Positions 35,338-48,893 of a DNA stretch of 64,000 bases are shown piece after piece. How positions within the stretch are numbered: position 1 is the first letter of the stretch; the number at the start of each line of letters is the position of its first letter. Below the pieces are notes generated by a model. The model was not told where the DNA came from. It searched no databases and saw only the letters and a list, made by a program, of their open reading frames with translations. The DNA is taken from positions 26,646,350 through 26,710,349 of the forward strand of contig CM057234.1 in assembly GCA_029891385.1 (NCBI GenBank), given 5' to 3'. The position numbers and the translations under genes were made by a program. The DNA comes from Erythroxylum novogranatense. Taxonomy: Eukaryota > Streptophyta > Magnoliopsida > Malpighiales > Erythroxylaceae.

Positions 35338-36169
35338 TTTCTCAATATACTCACATTTATAAACAATTATACCCGGAATGTCAATGAATGCATGTACAGT
35401 CATTTTTATGTGCAATGATTCAATATTCATATGCATGAGCATATCATATAATGCATAAGCATGAAACACATTTCTAATCTCTCATTGAATCTCTCACATT
35501 TACAATTTTAGCCTCAACATGGGTAATGGGATGTTACACGTCTTCTTCTCCACTTCTCTGTTCCTTTTTCTCTTTCTCAATCTCTCAACAATTCTTTCTA
35601 AGGTTTTTCTCTAAAGTGGCTGATGCAAAAAATCCTTCATTTTCTTTTTCTTATTCTTTATATACCTTTTGTGTTCTATGCAACCTTAAAGTTTTTTGTA
35701 GTCTGAAAGATCCAAAAACTCTCTCGAAACTTGACGTTTTTGAGTGTATACATGTCTACCCAACGCAGGCCACGATCGTGGGCCACATTTGAATCTTTTG
35801 TCAAGATTGGGCAATCAGGCCACAATCATGGGCCATGTCTTGGGCTTCTGTCACAATCATAAGCTGACTCTAATGCTTTTATCACGATCGTGGCTTGTTG
35901 TGCCACGATCTTAGGTCGTTGTTTTGGCCCGAGTGTCTCCAAAACTTCTCCGTTCTTTGATGTTGACCCTGAAACATTAACAAGCACATTAGGGTACCTC
36001 AAAAACATAATAATTAAGCTCAAATACTTGTACTAACCCATAAAACACTTAAACACAATTAATTAACAAACTAACACAATTCTAACCTAAAAACATACTA
36101 AATGATTAAGTTAACACTTAAATACATATCAAACTAAGCCCTAAAATATGATGCAATTCGTACTTATCA

Positions 36170-36514
36170 ACATCCTCACACTTAAACATTTGTTTGTCCT
36201 TAAACAAACAAAACAAAAAGAATTCACACAAGACACAATGTTGTAATGAGACAATGGCTTTAACTTTATGAAATAAATTTAATTTTAAAAACAATCATTC
36301 GAGTCATTTCAAATTATTAACATGTAAAATTTGCGACTTGGGGCTTTAAACTACATATACATATTAATCCAAACTTAAGTGTTAAAGTGTTTATCCTTTT
36401 CAATTGCACACATACATTAATAATTCTTTGGTCATTAAGACTTTGTAACTACTCCTAAGTACCTTTTCATGAAAAGTCAAACTATTACAAGTTTGGTAGG
36501 TTTTTATTCGAAAA
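36170..36514 (-). other. Polypurine tract and 3' internal remnant of the Athila-like element
   Basis: On the minus strand GTGTGAGGATGT abuts the LTR start TGATAAGT at 36169. The rest (to 36514) is non-coding and ends at the Copia 2 insertion, where GAAAA (36510-36514) would be the TSD. Confidence 0.7.
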
Positions 36515-37592
36515 TGAAAACGATCTAGAAGGGGGGTTGACTAGATCTTTGAATCCTTTTTTCAAAGTTCTATAAGAACAAATAGTTAATACACACAAAA
36601 TAATTTTAAATGCAAAGAGTAGGGAACAGAGGCAAACACTATTTTTGTAGAGGTTTGGTGCTAAGACCTACGTCTTCTACCTAAGCTCCCACTTAGGATT
36701 TTGGCAAAACACTTTACTACACACATTTTAGTTCAGTGTGAACTTTTCAATACAACTTGACTTCCAGCTTAAGCTACACTAAACAATCGATTTGTCTTCC
36801 GACACAAATCCTACCTCACAAGTGATTTTCTACCAATCACTTAACTCACAATAATAACAGTGATAAAGATGAAGTAATAATGCTCAGTACAGTTGAGAAT
36901 AATTTAGAACAAGCTAGGAGCATAATGAGAGTAAATTAGGAACTATAGTTGTATGCTTTTTTCTTTTGGACAAGTCTACACGATCATCTTATCTTCCATT
37001 ATTTATTTGCAGACTTTAAGATGATTATAGACGTTGGAGAAGTCTACTAGCCGTTGTATATAGCCGTTGTAGAATGATTTCCTTTCCATTTGTGATTGAT
37101 TCGAACAGATTTTGGTCAGCTACACCTGATAGTCGACTAGTCGAGGTGTTATAATTGACTAGTACATTATAGTCAACCTTGTCTTTAAAGAGTAATCGAC
37201 TAGTACCAACTTTTTTCCATGCGAGTTTCATCTCCGCTCTTTGAATAGTCGACTAGTGCAATGATAGTCGACTAGTGCACCTATCCAACTGATTAATAAT
37301 CGACTTGTAACTTGTTGGTCAACTTGTTTCATGCCCCAACTGATGTATCTGATTTTATTAGTCGACTTGCCACATTGTAGTCGACTAGTGCTGGATCTTG
37401 TGACAGATTTTATATGATCTTCAATATTTATTGTTGGGATCTCTTGCACGTTGTCTATCTCTTGATTTGTATTAATCTTTTAAATGAATATCAATCCATA
37501 AATACCTGAAATAATTTCTTACCCAATTCTATACATTTTATTATTATCAAAACATTTAAGGATTTAATTTGTCAACCACCATTGGTCCAACA
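36515..37592 (-). repeat. 3' LTR of Copia 2
   Basis: 1078 bp, plus-strand ends TGAAAACGATC and ATTGGTCCAACA. About nine copies of AGTCGACTAGT or decayed forms occur between 37125 and 37395. Confidence 0.92.
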
Positions 37593-37609
37593 ATCACCCC
37601 CTTTTTCAT
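37593..37609 (-). other. Polypurine tract, Copia 2
   Basis: On the minus strand ATGAAAAAGGGGGTGAT directly precedes the LTR start TGTTGGACC. Confidence 0.85.
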
Positions 37610-38464
37610 AATGACAAAACATTTAGAAATTGTTTAAGAAATGAAAACAAAAAAAAATTGATCAACATTTTTGATGCCTTGTCTAGTTTGTTAGATAGTC
37701 TCCCCCTTAATCAATTAATCAATGATTCCAATAATATGAAATTTAAAACAAGATAGACTCATGAAAAATAATAACTTAATGAAGTAAACAACAATTATTG
37801 CAAAGAACAATTTCAGAAGACCAATTTCAGCAATTAACCAATTTAGAACACAAGTAAATTCTCCCCCTTTTTGTCATAATCAAAACAATCAGCACACTTG
37901 ATTAAATCACAATCACATTAATAAAGGAACAAGCCATCAAACATAAATAGTCTCAAGTAGCAATCCAATACAAATAGGAAAAGCACAAACAATAAGAAGA
38001 AAACAGTATGAAATGTCGGTCTAGGCTAAATACAAAAATCATCAATGTGGAGAAACATCATCATGCTTACAACCTAACTTATCAAAAAAATTCTTAATTC
38101 TTTTCTCCAAGTGTATAAGCATACTTTGTTGATCATCAACACTTTTCTTCAATCACATGAGCATACTTTTTTTATCATCAAAACAATCATTTAATTCTTC
38201 CATTTGATCTCTAATGTCCCGAAGTTCGTCTTGAGATACCTCACTCCATCACACACTGCTTGGTCTTGAGCTGTTAGGATGATCACCGGCTCTCTTGGAA
38301 TGTTGCCTCCTAGGCACTTGTTGTTCACTTTCCAAAGTTAAACCAAGCTTCTCCACATGATAGGAATACACCCATCCTTTTTCAACAGTTTTAACCAACT
38401 TCATACTCCTGATGTTATAAGGTGTAAATCTTCAACTCGTCGGATAAGGATAATGATCATAAGC

Positions 38465-41400
38465 TGTTGGACCCCGATCTTTCGGTGGAAAATTAGAAAT
38501 ATAAAAATGAATTTAATGAGAGTGTTTGTATAAGCATTGCGTTGTAGATGTTATTGTATTTAAAGGAGATTGATGACAAATGAAGTGATTGGTTTTGATG
38601 ACTTTGAAATTTTAATAGATTTGTATGAGTTATGAAAATTAAAGTGAATGGGTTAATTGAAATGGAGTTGAAAAGTAAGAAATGATTAGTGAAAGTGTTA
38701 TATGTTGAAGAAAATAGAAAGTTTGACTTGAAAGTTGATTTTTTGATTTAGACACATTTTGAGAAAATGATCTTAATGAAAATTGTAGCTTATTTTGAGA
38801 ACTTTTAGTAGCCATAAATTATGCTATTTTTAGATATCAGGATTGAAAATTATGATCTTTGAAAGTTAAGTGCATTTTGCCTTGGTTTTGGAAAATACTC
38901 TAAGTGTAGGATTGTATATGTTGTGTTTTGAGGCGATTTCCGTACTGATGTAGTTCAAATTGGAGTAAATAGTTACATGAAGGTTATAGAGAATGAGAAT
39001 AGCTTTAAAATGATGTATAATATGTGATTCTTGGTTGTGGAGGTTGAAAGATATGATAATGTGAAATTTGGATTTGCTTAGGTGATTGCTATCAGGGCAG
39101 AAACTTCGATTGAGAAATTAACTTAGCTAAAGATTGAATTTGCTTTGGAGTCCTTCATGAACATTGTAGAGCTTATTTTTATCTTTCTATTGATATAAAG
39201 CACGAAAATATTGGACAAGGGAGTAGAAAGTTATGATTGTTAGAAGTTCTGACGCTGTTTAGTGTGAAGCTGATCGACCAGTCAGCTTTGTGTGGAGATT
39301 TTGACCCCTATAGAGGTCGATCTGATTTTTAAGGTCTTCATGAAAGTTTTAGAGGGTTCTTTTACCTTTCTATAGACACTAAGTTTGTCAAATTTGGAGT
39401 TCTGGATCAAAAGTTATGATGTTTACAAGTTTTGATGATGTGAGGAGTTTACTGATCGGTCACCTTGTAGCAAACTTTTGATTCCTCTAGTGTCTGAGCT
39501 TGCCTTTGAGTCCTTCTTGAAAATGGTAAAGCTGTCTCTTAGCTTTCCAACGAAACAAACCACGACTGATTTGGAGCTCGGAGTCAAAAGTTATGAGGGT
39601 TTGAAGTTTGAAGGTCGGATTGGGTGCCGACCGACCTCTGTTGGTCGACCGACCTCTGATGGCCGACCGACCTCTGTTGGCCGAGCCGACCTCTGTTGAC
39701 CGACCGACCTCTGATGGTCGACCGATCTTCGTTCTAGCCGAGCTTTGGTTTTTCTGGCCGAGCTCTGACCTCCCTTCACTCTTTTGAGCATAACTTCTTC
39801 GTCCGACATCCGATCAATCTGATTCTTTTTGGAAATTAAATTGGAGACATGAGACTACAAATGTTATGAAGGATCCAATCAACAATGTAGCCTCCAAGAC
39901 TTTCAAATACGGGTCAGAAGTTAGGTATAGAGTTCAGTCTCCGCTTTGTAATGGTATGAGCAGTGTTCAGTATTATAGGTAGCTAGAGCTCGCTAGAGCT
40001 CGGATTGAGTTGATTCTTTTTGGAAATTAAACTAGAGACATATATCTCCAATTCATCTGAAGGATCTGATCGATAATGTAGCCTCTAAGACTTCCAAATA
40101 TAGGTCGGAAGTTCAGTATAGTGTTCAGTCCCGGTGTTGTAATAGCTGAGTAGTGTTCAGTATTTTGGAGATATCTCGATCGGTAGAGCTCCGATCTATC
40201 TGATTCTTTTTGAGTATTAAACTATATAGATGGGGCTACAAATGTTATGAAGGATCCAAGCTATAATGTAGCCTCTAAGATTTTCAATTACAGGTCGGAA
40301 GTTCAGTATAGTGTTCAGTCTCAGTTCTGTAATGCCTGAACAACGTTCAGTATTTTGGATATATCTCGATTGCTAGAGCTTGGATTGAGCTGATTTTTTT
40401 TGATAATTAAACTAGAGAGATGAGGCTACAAAAGTTATGAAGGAGCCGATCAACAATGGAGCCTCTAAGACTTCCAAATATAGGTCGGAAGTTAGATGTG
40501 GTGTTCAGTCTCGGTGTTGTAATGGCTGAACAGTGTTCAGTATTTTGGAGATATCTTGATCTATAGAGCTCCGATCGATCTGATTCTTGAAGCGATGGAT
40601 TCGTAAGACATAGAGAAACATTTCTTTAGAAGAAAGTTTTATCAAATGACTTCATTTACCTGATCGAAATAATCAGACAAGATGTCAGTTTTAAAGACCA
40701 CTGAAGGGGCAATTTTGGAAGTTTACTTAAAGGGTTAAATTTATAGGCTTAAATGGAGGGGCTTATGGGTCATTCCTTATTCATTAATTGACCTGGCACT
40801 ATAAAATCAAGGGGGCTGTAGTTGTTTGGAGGAGAATCACGATTATTGCCCAAAAGACTTAAAAGAAATAAGAGGAGAGAAGAGAGAAAGCTTGTTTCAG
40901 TGGAGAAGAACCGAAGAGAAGAAGAAGAGAGCTTCAAAGGTTCGATTTTCATGGGTTTCTTAGAGCATTTTCGATCTTGCTTCAAGAGGAATGAAGGGAA
41001 GAGTATGAAAGTTTTCTTTGGAGCTTGGAGATGCCGAAAATGGAGAAGATGAAGGTAAAGTTAAATTGGAAGAAAGAAGGAACCAATGGACAAATTGGAG
41101 CTAGAAACAACTTTTTAGCATCAAATCGAGGTGGGTACCTATTTATAATAAAATTTATAAGCCACTAATGCTTTCTTTAAACAAAGAGATTTTCCAATTT
41201 CAATTGCATCCTAAATGTTGCATCATTGTATGAATGATTTGAAAAATCATTTTTGATTCGATACATGAACTTTGATGAATCGCAAAATATATTTATGTTG
41301 TGCCTCGAAAGATTCAATGACATTTTGTGTGAATGGAAAAGATAGAAAAGCTTGAAAGTATTCGATAAATTGATTTGAGCATGATATGTGCTTTTGTGTG

Positions 41401-42599
41401 GGCAAGAGAGAACCTATTTCGATAGTCACGTGCACGTTGACCCCCTTAGCCTTCTCCCGGCTGCCTGTTTGAGGCTTACGAGATCCGAAAAATGGACTCG
41501 TCGTGTTTACGGTAAACTTCGGTTTTCGTCGTGTTTATGGAACTCTCGAGCCATTTGTGTGCATTGCATATGTGATATGACATTGCATCTATAAATTGTC
41601 AAATTGATGCACTCATGTTTTATAAACTTATGGGTTTATGGCTGAAAGCCTAAAAATCATATGTTTTGTAAATTGCGATTTTGAATACAGCAAGGAAAGA
41701 ACTTTTGGAAAATGTGCTTTACGGATTTTAAAGCAATGTTTTCTAAGACCAGAAAAGAAAAAGAATTTCAAGGGTTTTGCTTATATTTTTGTTATAAATT
41801 GTTACCCACGAGCTGTAAAGCTCACCCCCTTCATTCCCATCCACAGGTGATGAGAAGAAGATCGGGTGAAAGAAAATGAAGATTTCTATTTACATGTGTT
41901 TATAATGTATTATTGGTAAGTTAAATGGTTGCTAAGAAGTCTAGAATTGTTGTGTATTGTGTACTTTGGTTTAGGGTTATGGGTAATGTATAAGGCTTGA
42001 AAATGCCACTATGATTTGTATAAAGCTGTGATTTATGAAATTGTGTATATAGTGAGTATAAGGTGTAGGGATTTCTGGAATTATGCATTGCTTTAAGTTA
42101 TGTATGGGATGTGTATATGATTATGAGTATGATAAGGTATTGTGGTTTGAGATTTGGATAAGGCTATTGAGTTATGGTATTGCACATGGATAGTGCGATT
42201 GTATGTGAATGTATTTTGGATTGAGTTTGGTTATGAAAGAAATGAAAAGGAAAGGATTAAGAAAGAAAGAAAAGAAAAGAAAAAAATTTATACCGGATTT
42301 AGAATGTCTTAAGGTTTCCAACGCGACAGTGATTTCTAAGATTTTGTTCGCGGATGTCGGTACTTATGTTTCAGTTCGAATGCTTCAATTCGATTTGTGA
42401 TTCGTGATCGTTTGTTTGGTTTGTCTCCGAGCCAATTTGATTTGACTTTGTTTGTATGCTTCGTTTCCAAGTTGGCTTTCGATTCGTTAATGATTTGTTT
42501 CGCTTTGTGATCAATCGTATATTTGTTCCGCCTCTTTGTGATTCGTTCCGTCTTCCGTTTTTTGGGTTGGGGCGCCGGTCTCCAGATCGAGTCCCAACA
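38465..42599 (+). mobile_element. Family-A solo LTR, copy 2 (4.14 kb)
   Basis: Starts TGTTGGACCCCGATC and ends GATCGAGTCCCAACA. A perfect TSD, TAAGC, lies at 38460-38464 and 42600-42604. It is collinear with copy 1 but has four rather than five 189-bp repeats, and lacks about 280 bp corresponding to roughly 27650-27930. It interrupts the extra ORF of Copia 2. No internal retrotransposon sequence, so a solo LTR. Confidence 0.88.
39627..40575 (+). repeat. GACC-type array and four 189-bp repeats, family A copy 2
   Basis: The GACC array lies at 39627-39765. The 189-bp units start with AAATTAAACT(A/T).AGAGA(C/G)AT at about 39835, 40022, 40212 and 40400. Same arrangement as copy 1, one unit fewer. 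Confidence 0.85.
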
Positions 42600-43664
42600 T
42601 AAGCATTCAAATTACTTTTTGGAAACTTAGTGATATAAGTAAGCAGAGCTCCATAGGGCATTCCCTTATGCTTTACAGTTTTTCCCTTAAGCTCACCTTT
42701 TAATAAATTCGCCTTTTTCCGCATCATCTGAATAATTAGACTTGGAAAATTGATTTTCCTCCCTTCTTCCAAATGCCAAAGAATTTTTTTATCTAGAGCT
42801 GTGATATGATTATTACTCGCCTTCTTTGGATAAACTACTCTGTTAATAGCATAATGTAACAGGCGATAATTCAACGGCAAATCCATTGCCTCATAGGGTG
42901 AGGAATGATCAGAACATAATCTACCAAGTAATTCATCTCTTTTTTCTTCAGTGTATCCAAAATTCTCTTCAACCTCCTCATCCGTATCTCCATCCTCATG
43001 TCTCAAAATATTTAAATCTAAGAAGGAAGCACTTGGCCTAACACCTCCTCTAGGCAATTGAAATCATATACACAAATTTTCTTCACATACAAAAATTTCT
43101 TTTCCTTGAATACAAGATTTCAAATGTACTCCACTGTCCACATTGCTTCTAATAACAACAAGATTTGCATAAAATTCTCTCAGCATGTCCTCATATATTT
43201 CCTCCGTAAATCCCAAAAAATATCACAATCCAAGACTTGTGATTTCAGTGAACAACTCTATATGTTCACTATGATCCAATTCAGTCCAATCAAATCGCAT
43301 AGAGGGGATTAATACTTCAGTTTTAAGTACCTTATAATAGAGATTTTGATCCTCACGTGAGATGAATCGTGGCTCAACCTCATCGTTTTCTCTCTCAACA
43401 CTGCCCCTTGAAAATGACCCATGAACTCGTGGACCTTATGGAGGGGTTGGTGCCTGTTTGCCTTTGCCATTTGATTTTCGTGGAGCCATGTTGAAGGATC
43501 TGAGTGATTTTGGGAGAAAAGGAGAAATTATCAAAGTTTAGGGTTTGGAATGTCGTGAATGAGATTTCAAAAGAAGGAGGATGATTTGAAGAAATAATGA
43601 GTGGGTTTTATGTTTGTGGAGGAGGATGGAGGATTGGTTGTGGTGGTTTGAAGAAATTTGAAAG

Positions 43665-43985
43665 GATTAGTCGACTATGAAGAAGAAAACTCAAAGGTAG
43701 AAGAAAATGTGTTTTCAGAGATTTTAGGGAAAGAATGGGTTTTAAGTGTCCGTGCATAACTATAGTCAACTAAAAATTTATTAGTCGACTAATATAATTC
43801 AAAGATGGGGGTTGACAGACAGTAAATTATTCGATTGGTTTTGGAAAATATGTGTATTAGTCGACTAGTCGAAGACTATTAGTCAACTATAACTGTAATA
43901 TTTCAACAAGCAGATCAAAAAAACTCGACCAATTCCTCCACCTTAGTCGATTTAAACTCTAATTAGTTGACTGGAATATTTCTAA
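43665..43985 (-). repeat. Scattered AGTCGACTA motifs in the Copia 2 3' internal region
   Basis: TTAGTCGACTA and decayed forms occur at about 43670, 43758, 43780, 43858, 43885, 43945 and 43965, between RNase H and the extra ORF. The same motif fills part of both LTRs. Confidence 0.75.
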
Positions 43986-44106
43986 ACTCCATAGAAATCA
44001 CATTTTAGCCTAAGTGAAGGTCATGATGATGTATTGTCAGATGGAATTGCAGATTTGCCTAATTTCTTGACCATTTTGTTGTGCTAGTGTATGCAGAAAA
44101 TTACAA

Positions 44107-47100
44107 TCAACCAATAGAATTCAAATCACACATACCAAGTCTCAATTTAAGGTTCACAAACACTACTTCTTTAAGAGGTTTTGTAAATATGTCAGCCAAT
44201 TGATCAATAGAAGATACATGTTTCAAACAAATGTCACCTTTCAAACAATGACCACGTATAAAATGATGTCTAATTTCTATATGCTTTGTTTGACTATGCA
44301 AAATTGGATTTTTACTTAAACAAATTGCACTAGTGTTATCACAATAAATTGGAATATTTTTAATAACAATACCATAATCAAGCAATTGATGTTTAATCCA
44401 AAGAACTTGGGCACATGCACTTCCAGTTGCTACATATTCAGATTCAGTAGTGAAAATGGCTACACTAACTTGTTTTTTACTCGCCCATGAAATTAAGGAT
44501 GAACTTAAAAAGTGACATGAGCCACTAGTGCTTTTTCTATCTACCCTACAACCACCATAATCAGCATCACTATAAGCATATAAGTCAAAAGATTCACAAC
44601 TAGGATACCATAAACCATGATTAACAGTTTTACTCAGATATTTAAAAATTCTTTTATAAGCACTCAAATGAGAAATTTTGGGACAAGACTGAAATCTAGC
44701 ACAAAGACATGTGGCAAACATTATATCTGGTCTAGAAGCAGTTAAATATAAAAGAGACCCGATCATACCTCTATAAAGCTTTTGATCAACATCTTCTTCA
44801 TGTTCAGATTTTTCCAAGACCAGATTTGATGCCATATGTGTTGCTGCAACTTTGCATCCTTCCATGTTGAACTTCTTTAGAAGCTCTTTGGTATACTTGG
44901 ATTGGTGGATGAAGATGCCATCTTTGAATTGTTTGATTTGCAGTCCAAGAAAGAACTTAAGTTCTCCCATCATGCTCATTTCAAACTCACTTTGCATTAA
45001 ATCACTAAATTCTTTACACAAAATTTCATTAGTAGCACCAAAAACAATATCATCAACATATATTTGACAAATTAGCATATCTTGATCAACATGTTTTATA
45101 AACAAAGTATTATCAATTTTTCCACGAATGTAACCATTTTGAGTTAGAAATGTACTTAACCTTCCATACCAAGCCCTAGGTGCTTGCTTTAATCCATATA
45201 GTGTCTTCTTGAGCTTGTACACATGATCCGGATGTTCATAATCTTCAAAACCTAGTGGTTGTTTGACATAAACCTCCTCTTGGATGTACCCATTTAGAAA
45301 TGCACTTTTGACATCCATTTGATTTAATTTGATCCTCTTATAAGATGTAAATGCAAATAATAATCTAATTGCCTCCAATCTAGCCACAGGTGCATATGTC
45401 TGATTATAATCAACGCCTTCTTCCTGATAAAACTCTTAAGCTACTAATCTTGACTTATTCTTGATTGCTTCACCATTCTCATCATACTTTATCCTATTTA
45501 CCCACTTTAATCCAATAATGGTTTTGTCCTTTGGTGGAGCTACCAAATCTCATACATTATTCCTCTTGAATTGATTAAGTTCTTCTTGCATAGCCAGCAG
45601 TCAATTTTCAACTTCAAGAGCCTCTTTTATATTCTTGGGTTCCACTAGTGAGATGAAAGCTGAATTGCTCGTGTGTTCATAAATATTCCTCCTAGTTCTT
45701 AAACCATCATTCAAGCTGCCAATTACTTACTCCATAGGATGATTCTTTGCTTTTGCCCATGTTTTAGTGTTAGGTACATGATCTTTTTCATCTAACTTTA
45801 TTTCTTCAATCTTGGATTCAATTTCTTCAACTCCATTTCCTAAATTTCCTGCATCATCATCAAAACAAACCTTTCTCAGGGGTGAAATCATATCATCGAA
45901 TTTAATATGAATATTTTCTTCAACACACTTTGTTCTATTATTATAGACTCTAAATGCCTTACTAGTTAGTGAATAACCAAGAAACACACCAATATCAGAT
46001 TTTGAATCAAATTTCCCTAAGTTGTTCTTTTCATTATTATGAATAAAAACTTTGCAATCAAAAGGATGAAAATATGAAATATTGGGTTTCTTACCTTTCC
46101 ATAACTCATATGGTGTCTTATTTTTGTCTCTTCTTAGATGTACTCTGTTGATGACATAGCACGTAGTATTGATTGCCACCGCCCAAAAAGCTTTAGGAAG
46201 ATTGTATTCATTCAGTATTGTTCTACTCATTTCTTCAAGTGAGCGATTCTTCCTTTCTACTACACCGTTTTGTTATGATGTTTTTGGTGTTGAAAAATTG
46301 TGCTCCATTCCATATTTATTACAAAGCCTTTCGAATGGTTCACAATCAAACTCACCTTCATGATCGGTTCTAATTGCAACAATTGTCAAATTCTTTTCAT
46401 TTTGAACCAACCTACACCACTTAGTAAATTCGTTAAAAGCATCACTTTTATTTGCAAGAAATCTCACCCAAGTAAATCTAGAAAAATCATCAACAATGAC
46501 AAGAACATATAATTTACCACTTTGACTAGCATGCCTAGATGGTCTAATTAAATCCATATAAACAAGTTCAAGTAACCTAGATGTACATATTTCTTTCTTT
46601 GGTTTGAAAGATTCTCTAACATGTTTTCCTTTCAAACAAGATTAACACAAGTGGTCTTTAACAAATTTTATCTTAGGCAAACCTCTCACAATATCATTTT
46701 TAGAAAGTTTGGAAATTAAGGGCAATGGTGCATGTCCTAACTTTCTATGTCATAAAAATGCATTTTCTTCTAATATCACCAAACACTTTTCATTAAAAGA
46801 ACTATCATCATGTAAATCAACAATATATGTATTTCCATATCTCAAACCAATGAAAGCAACATTTTCATCCTTAGTAACAATACAATGAGATGATTCAAAT
46901 GTCATATTAAAATTCATATAACATAATTGAGAAACACTTAGCAAATTATGTTTTAAGCCATCAACAAGTAAAACATTGTCAATGGTAGGCAAAGGTTCTT
47001 TACCCACTTTACCAACACCAATGACTTTACCTCTGTTGCTATCTCCAAATGTGACAAATCCTTGATTCTTTTTTCTGATTTCTGCAAATAAATTCTTGTC

Positions 47101-47150
47101 TCCACTCATATGCCTTGAACATCCACTATCAATGTATCATGTGCTTGATG
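44107..47150 (-). pseudogene. pol of Copia 2 (protease, integrase, RT, RNase H)
   Basis: The protease active site, YIDSGCSRHMSGD, lies at about 47110-47140. It is intact except that the preceding Trp is a TGA stop. Integrase follows (46273-46635: YMDLIRPS, IRTDHEGEF; then QNGVVERKNRSL near 46230-46270) and its C-terminal part at 45727-46230. RT and RNase H form one open frame of 426 codons (44107-45387): MDVKSAFLNGYI, active-site YVDD at 45049-45060, then YSDADYGG, TESEYVA and ADIFTKPL. An opal or ochre stop or indel separates most blocks. With few changes per domain it is the best-preserved pol in the window, but still disabled. Confidence 0.92.
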
Positions 47151-48865
47151 GATTTTCATTCCTTGCTTGTATCTACAACAGAAACATTCTTTCTTCTTAT
47201 AGGTACCCAAGCCATTTTGGGTCCATTTTGGTTAGTCATATAAACCACATTAGGAGATGTTGTACCTTTTACCACCCATATTTTCTTAACATTAATACAT
47301 ATCCTAATACTTTTACATGCAATTTCTATATGACCATCTTTTAAACATCTAGCAAATTTAGCAACTTTTCCATCTTTAGTGAATTTAGAAATCAAGGAAC
47401 AATCTCTATCAAAAGGGTCATATCCTAAACCATGTTTAGAGATTAAATATCTTTGTAAAGACAACATCTTTTCAAACTTTTCAATTCCATCAGCAAGCTT
47501 TCCAACCATATAAGAAAACTCTTTTCTAAGTCTATCAAGTTCACTAGTAAGATTTTCTTTTTCAGCAAGGCATGCAGAATGATCTTCCTTAGTCCAATCT
47601 AAATCATCAATAGTTTCATGCAAAACACTATTTTCAACAACTACTTCTCTTATTCTCTTTCTCAATTTCTTGTTGATTTCAATAGCTTCCTCAAAATCAA
47701 TTTGTAAAGCAGTAAAAGAATATCTAAGATCTTGATCAATGATCATTACCTCATCTTCATGATCACTTGTTAAGGAGCTATTTTCCATAAGAGCCAAGTT
47801 GTTTTCATCATTGCTTTGATATGCTTCCCCATCATCACTCCAAGTGGCTACAAGACTAACCTTCTTCTTTCCTTTGTCATTCTTGTCATTTTTCTAGAAA
47901 ATGGAAGAACTTTTGCATTCTCTAGCATGATGTCCTCTTTTTTCACATTTCCAACACTCTTCATTGCTTTTCTTTTCTTAATAGATTTTGGTCCTTCTTT
48001 CCATGGTGTATTTCTTTCTTTCTTCATTTCTTCTACCACGTAATTCTTTCTTCCTATTCTTGAGTAGTCTTTTGAACTTTCTCAAGTTTCTGGCATACAC
48101 TGCTAGTTCTTCATCTTCTTACTCCTCATCTAACTGTTCATCACTTTCATCAAGAAAAGAAACATTATATTTTAAAGCAATTGGTTTTTGTGACTTACCT
48201 CTACCTCCTCTTGATTTAAGAATGATCTCATAGTTTATGAGTGATCCCACCGAGGCATTGAATTCCAATTGATTGAGATCTTTAGACTCCATAATAGCGG
48301 TGACTTGTGAGTCCCATTCTTTCGATAGTGAACGAAGAATCTTTTTCACCTTGTCGCTATCCGTCATATGCTTTCCAAGGTTGCCTAATCCATTGATAGT
48401 TTCTACAAAACGATCAAGCATAGTGGAAATAGACTCATCTTCCTTTATGACAAACTTTTCATAGTCATGGAGAAGCATGTTGATCTTTGTCTCTCGAACT
48501 TGATTCGTTCCTTCATGAGTGATGTGTAGTCTCTCCCACATTTATTTAGCACTAGTACATGAGTTCACTCGATTTCTCTCCTCAACAGTGAGATCACAAT
48601 ATATCAATTTCATAGCTTTTGCGTTGATGTAGGCTTGCTTCCAATCATTGTCGTCATATTCCAGCTCCGTTTTTACCTCACCATTTTCATTCAATGGAAC
48701 ATGTGGACTGAAGATGATGATCTTCCAATACTCCACTCCCTCGCTTATAATATGGAATTTTATAGGATTTTTTCAAAAAGAATAGTTAGTACCATTAAAC
48801 AAAGGAGGGCAATTATTAGTGTTACCTTCTTCCGCTAGATTGTTGTGTGTCAAACTCAGCGCCAT
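47151..48865 (-). pseudogene. gag of Copia 2
   Basis: Start MALSLTHNNLAEEG at 48865, 15 bp after the PBS region. The UBN2-type domain runs to about 48119, with stops at the positions of a Trp (near 48785) and near 48541. The zinc knuckle CWKCEKRGHHAREC at about 47915-47957 is intact. A long Lys/Glu-rich coiled-coil-like tail follows (47156-47797: INKKLRKRIREV, LTSELDRLRKEF). Same architecture as gag of Copia 1 but far less damaged. Confidence 0.88.
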
Positions 48866-48880
48866 CTTTGAATTTTTCTA

Positions 48881-48891
48881 CTCTGATACCA
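48881..48891 (-). other. Primer-binding site (initiator Met tRNA), Copia 2
   Basis: Plus strand CTCTGATACCA, i.e. TGGTATCAGAG on the element strand, two bases from the LTR end. Confidence 0.93.
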
Positions 48892-48893
48892 AT

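Larger units (their letters stand above)
24081..35538 (-). mobile_element. Family-B solo LTR (about 4 kb) with two nested solo LTRs
   Basis: Ends are TGTATCACCCCC at the left and GGATGTTACA at the right; on the minus strand it starts TGTAACATCCC. The Athila partner LTR has the uninterrupted site at 54097-54101 (CAGCT). The flanks here are CGGCT and CGTCT, a decayed 5-bp TSD. Own sequence is 24081-24812, 29369-30910 and 33848-35538. It has no gag, pol, PBS or polypurine tract, so it reads as a solo LTR left by LTR-LTR recombination. A second copy, in plus orientation, ends at 52214. Confidence 0.8.
23244..36169 (-). repeat. 3' LTR of the Athila-like element, interrupted
   Basis: LTR sequence occurs at 23244-24080 and 35539-36169, about 1.46 kb in total against 1.54 kb for the partner. 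The break at 24080/35539 is filled by a family-B LTR. The right part (35768-35925) carries several copies of the palindrome CCACGATCGTGG and decayed forms. Confidence 0.9.
38050..43489 (-). pseudogene. Extra ORF downstream of pol in Copia 2, split by a solo LTR
   Basis: Starts with MAPRKSNGKGK at 43489 and reads right to left to about 42600. It continues at 38464 after the nested family-A LTR, with the TAAGC target counted once. Recognisable blocks: LPLNYRLLHYAINRVVYPKK, LDKKILWHLEEGRKINFPSL and MPYGALLTYI. These match the family of extra proteins found after pol in SIRE-type and related elements (called putative plant transposon protein or envelope-like). The C-terminal part is coiled-coil-like (RDIRDQMEELND..). 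A few stops are present, for example near 43439. No membrane segment was seen, so an envelope role is doubtful. Confidence 0.7.
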
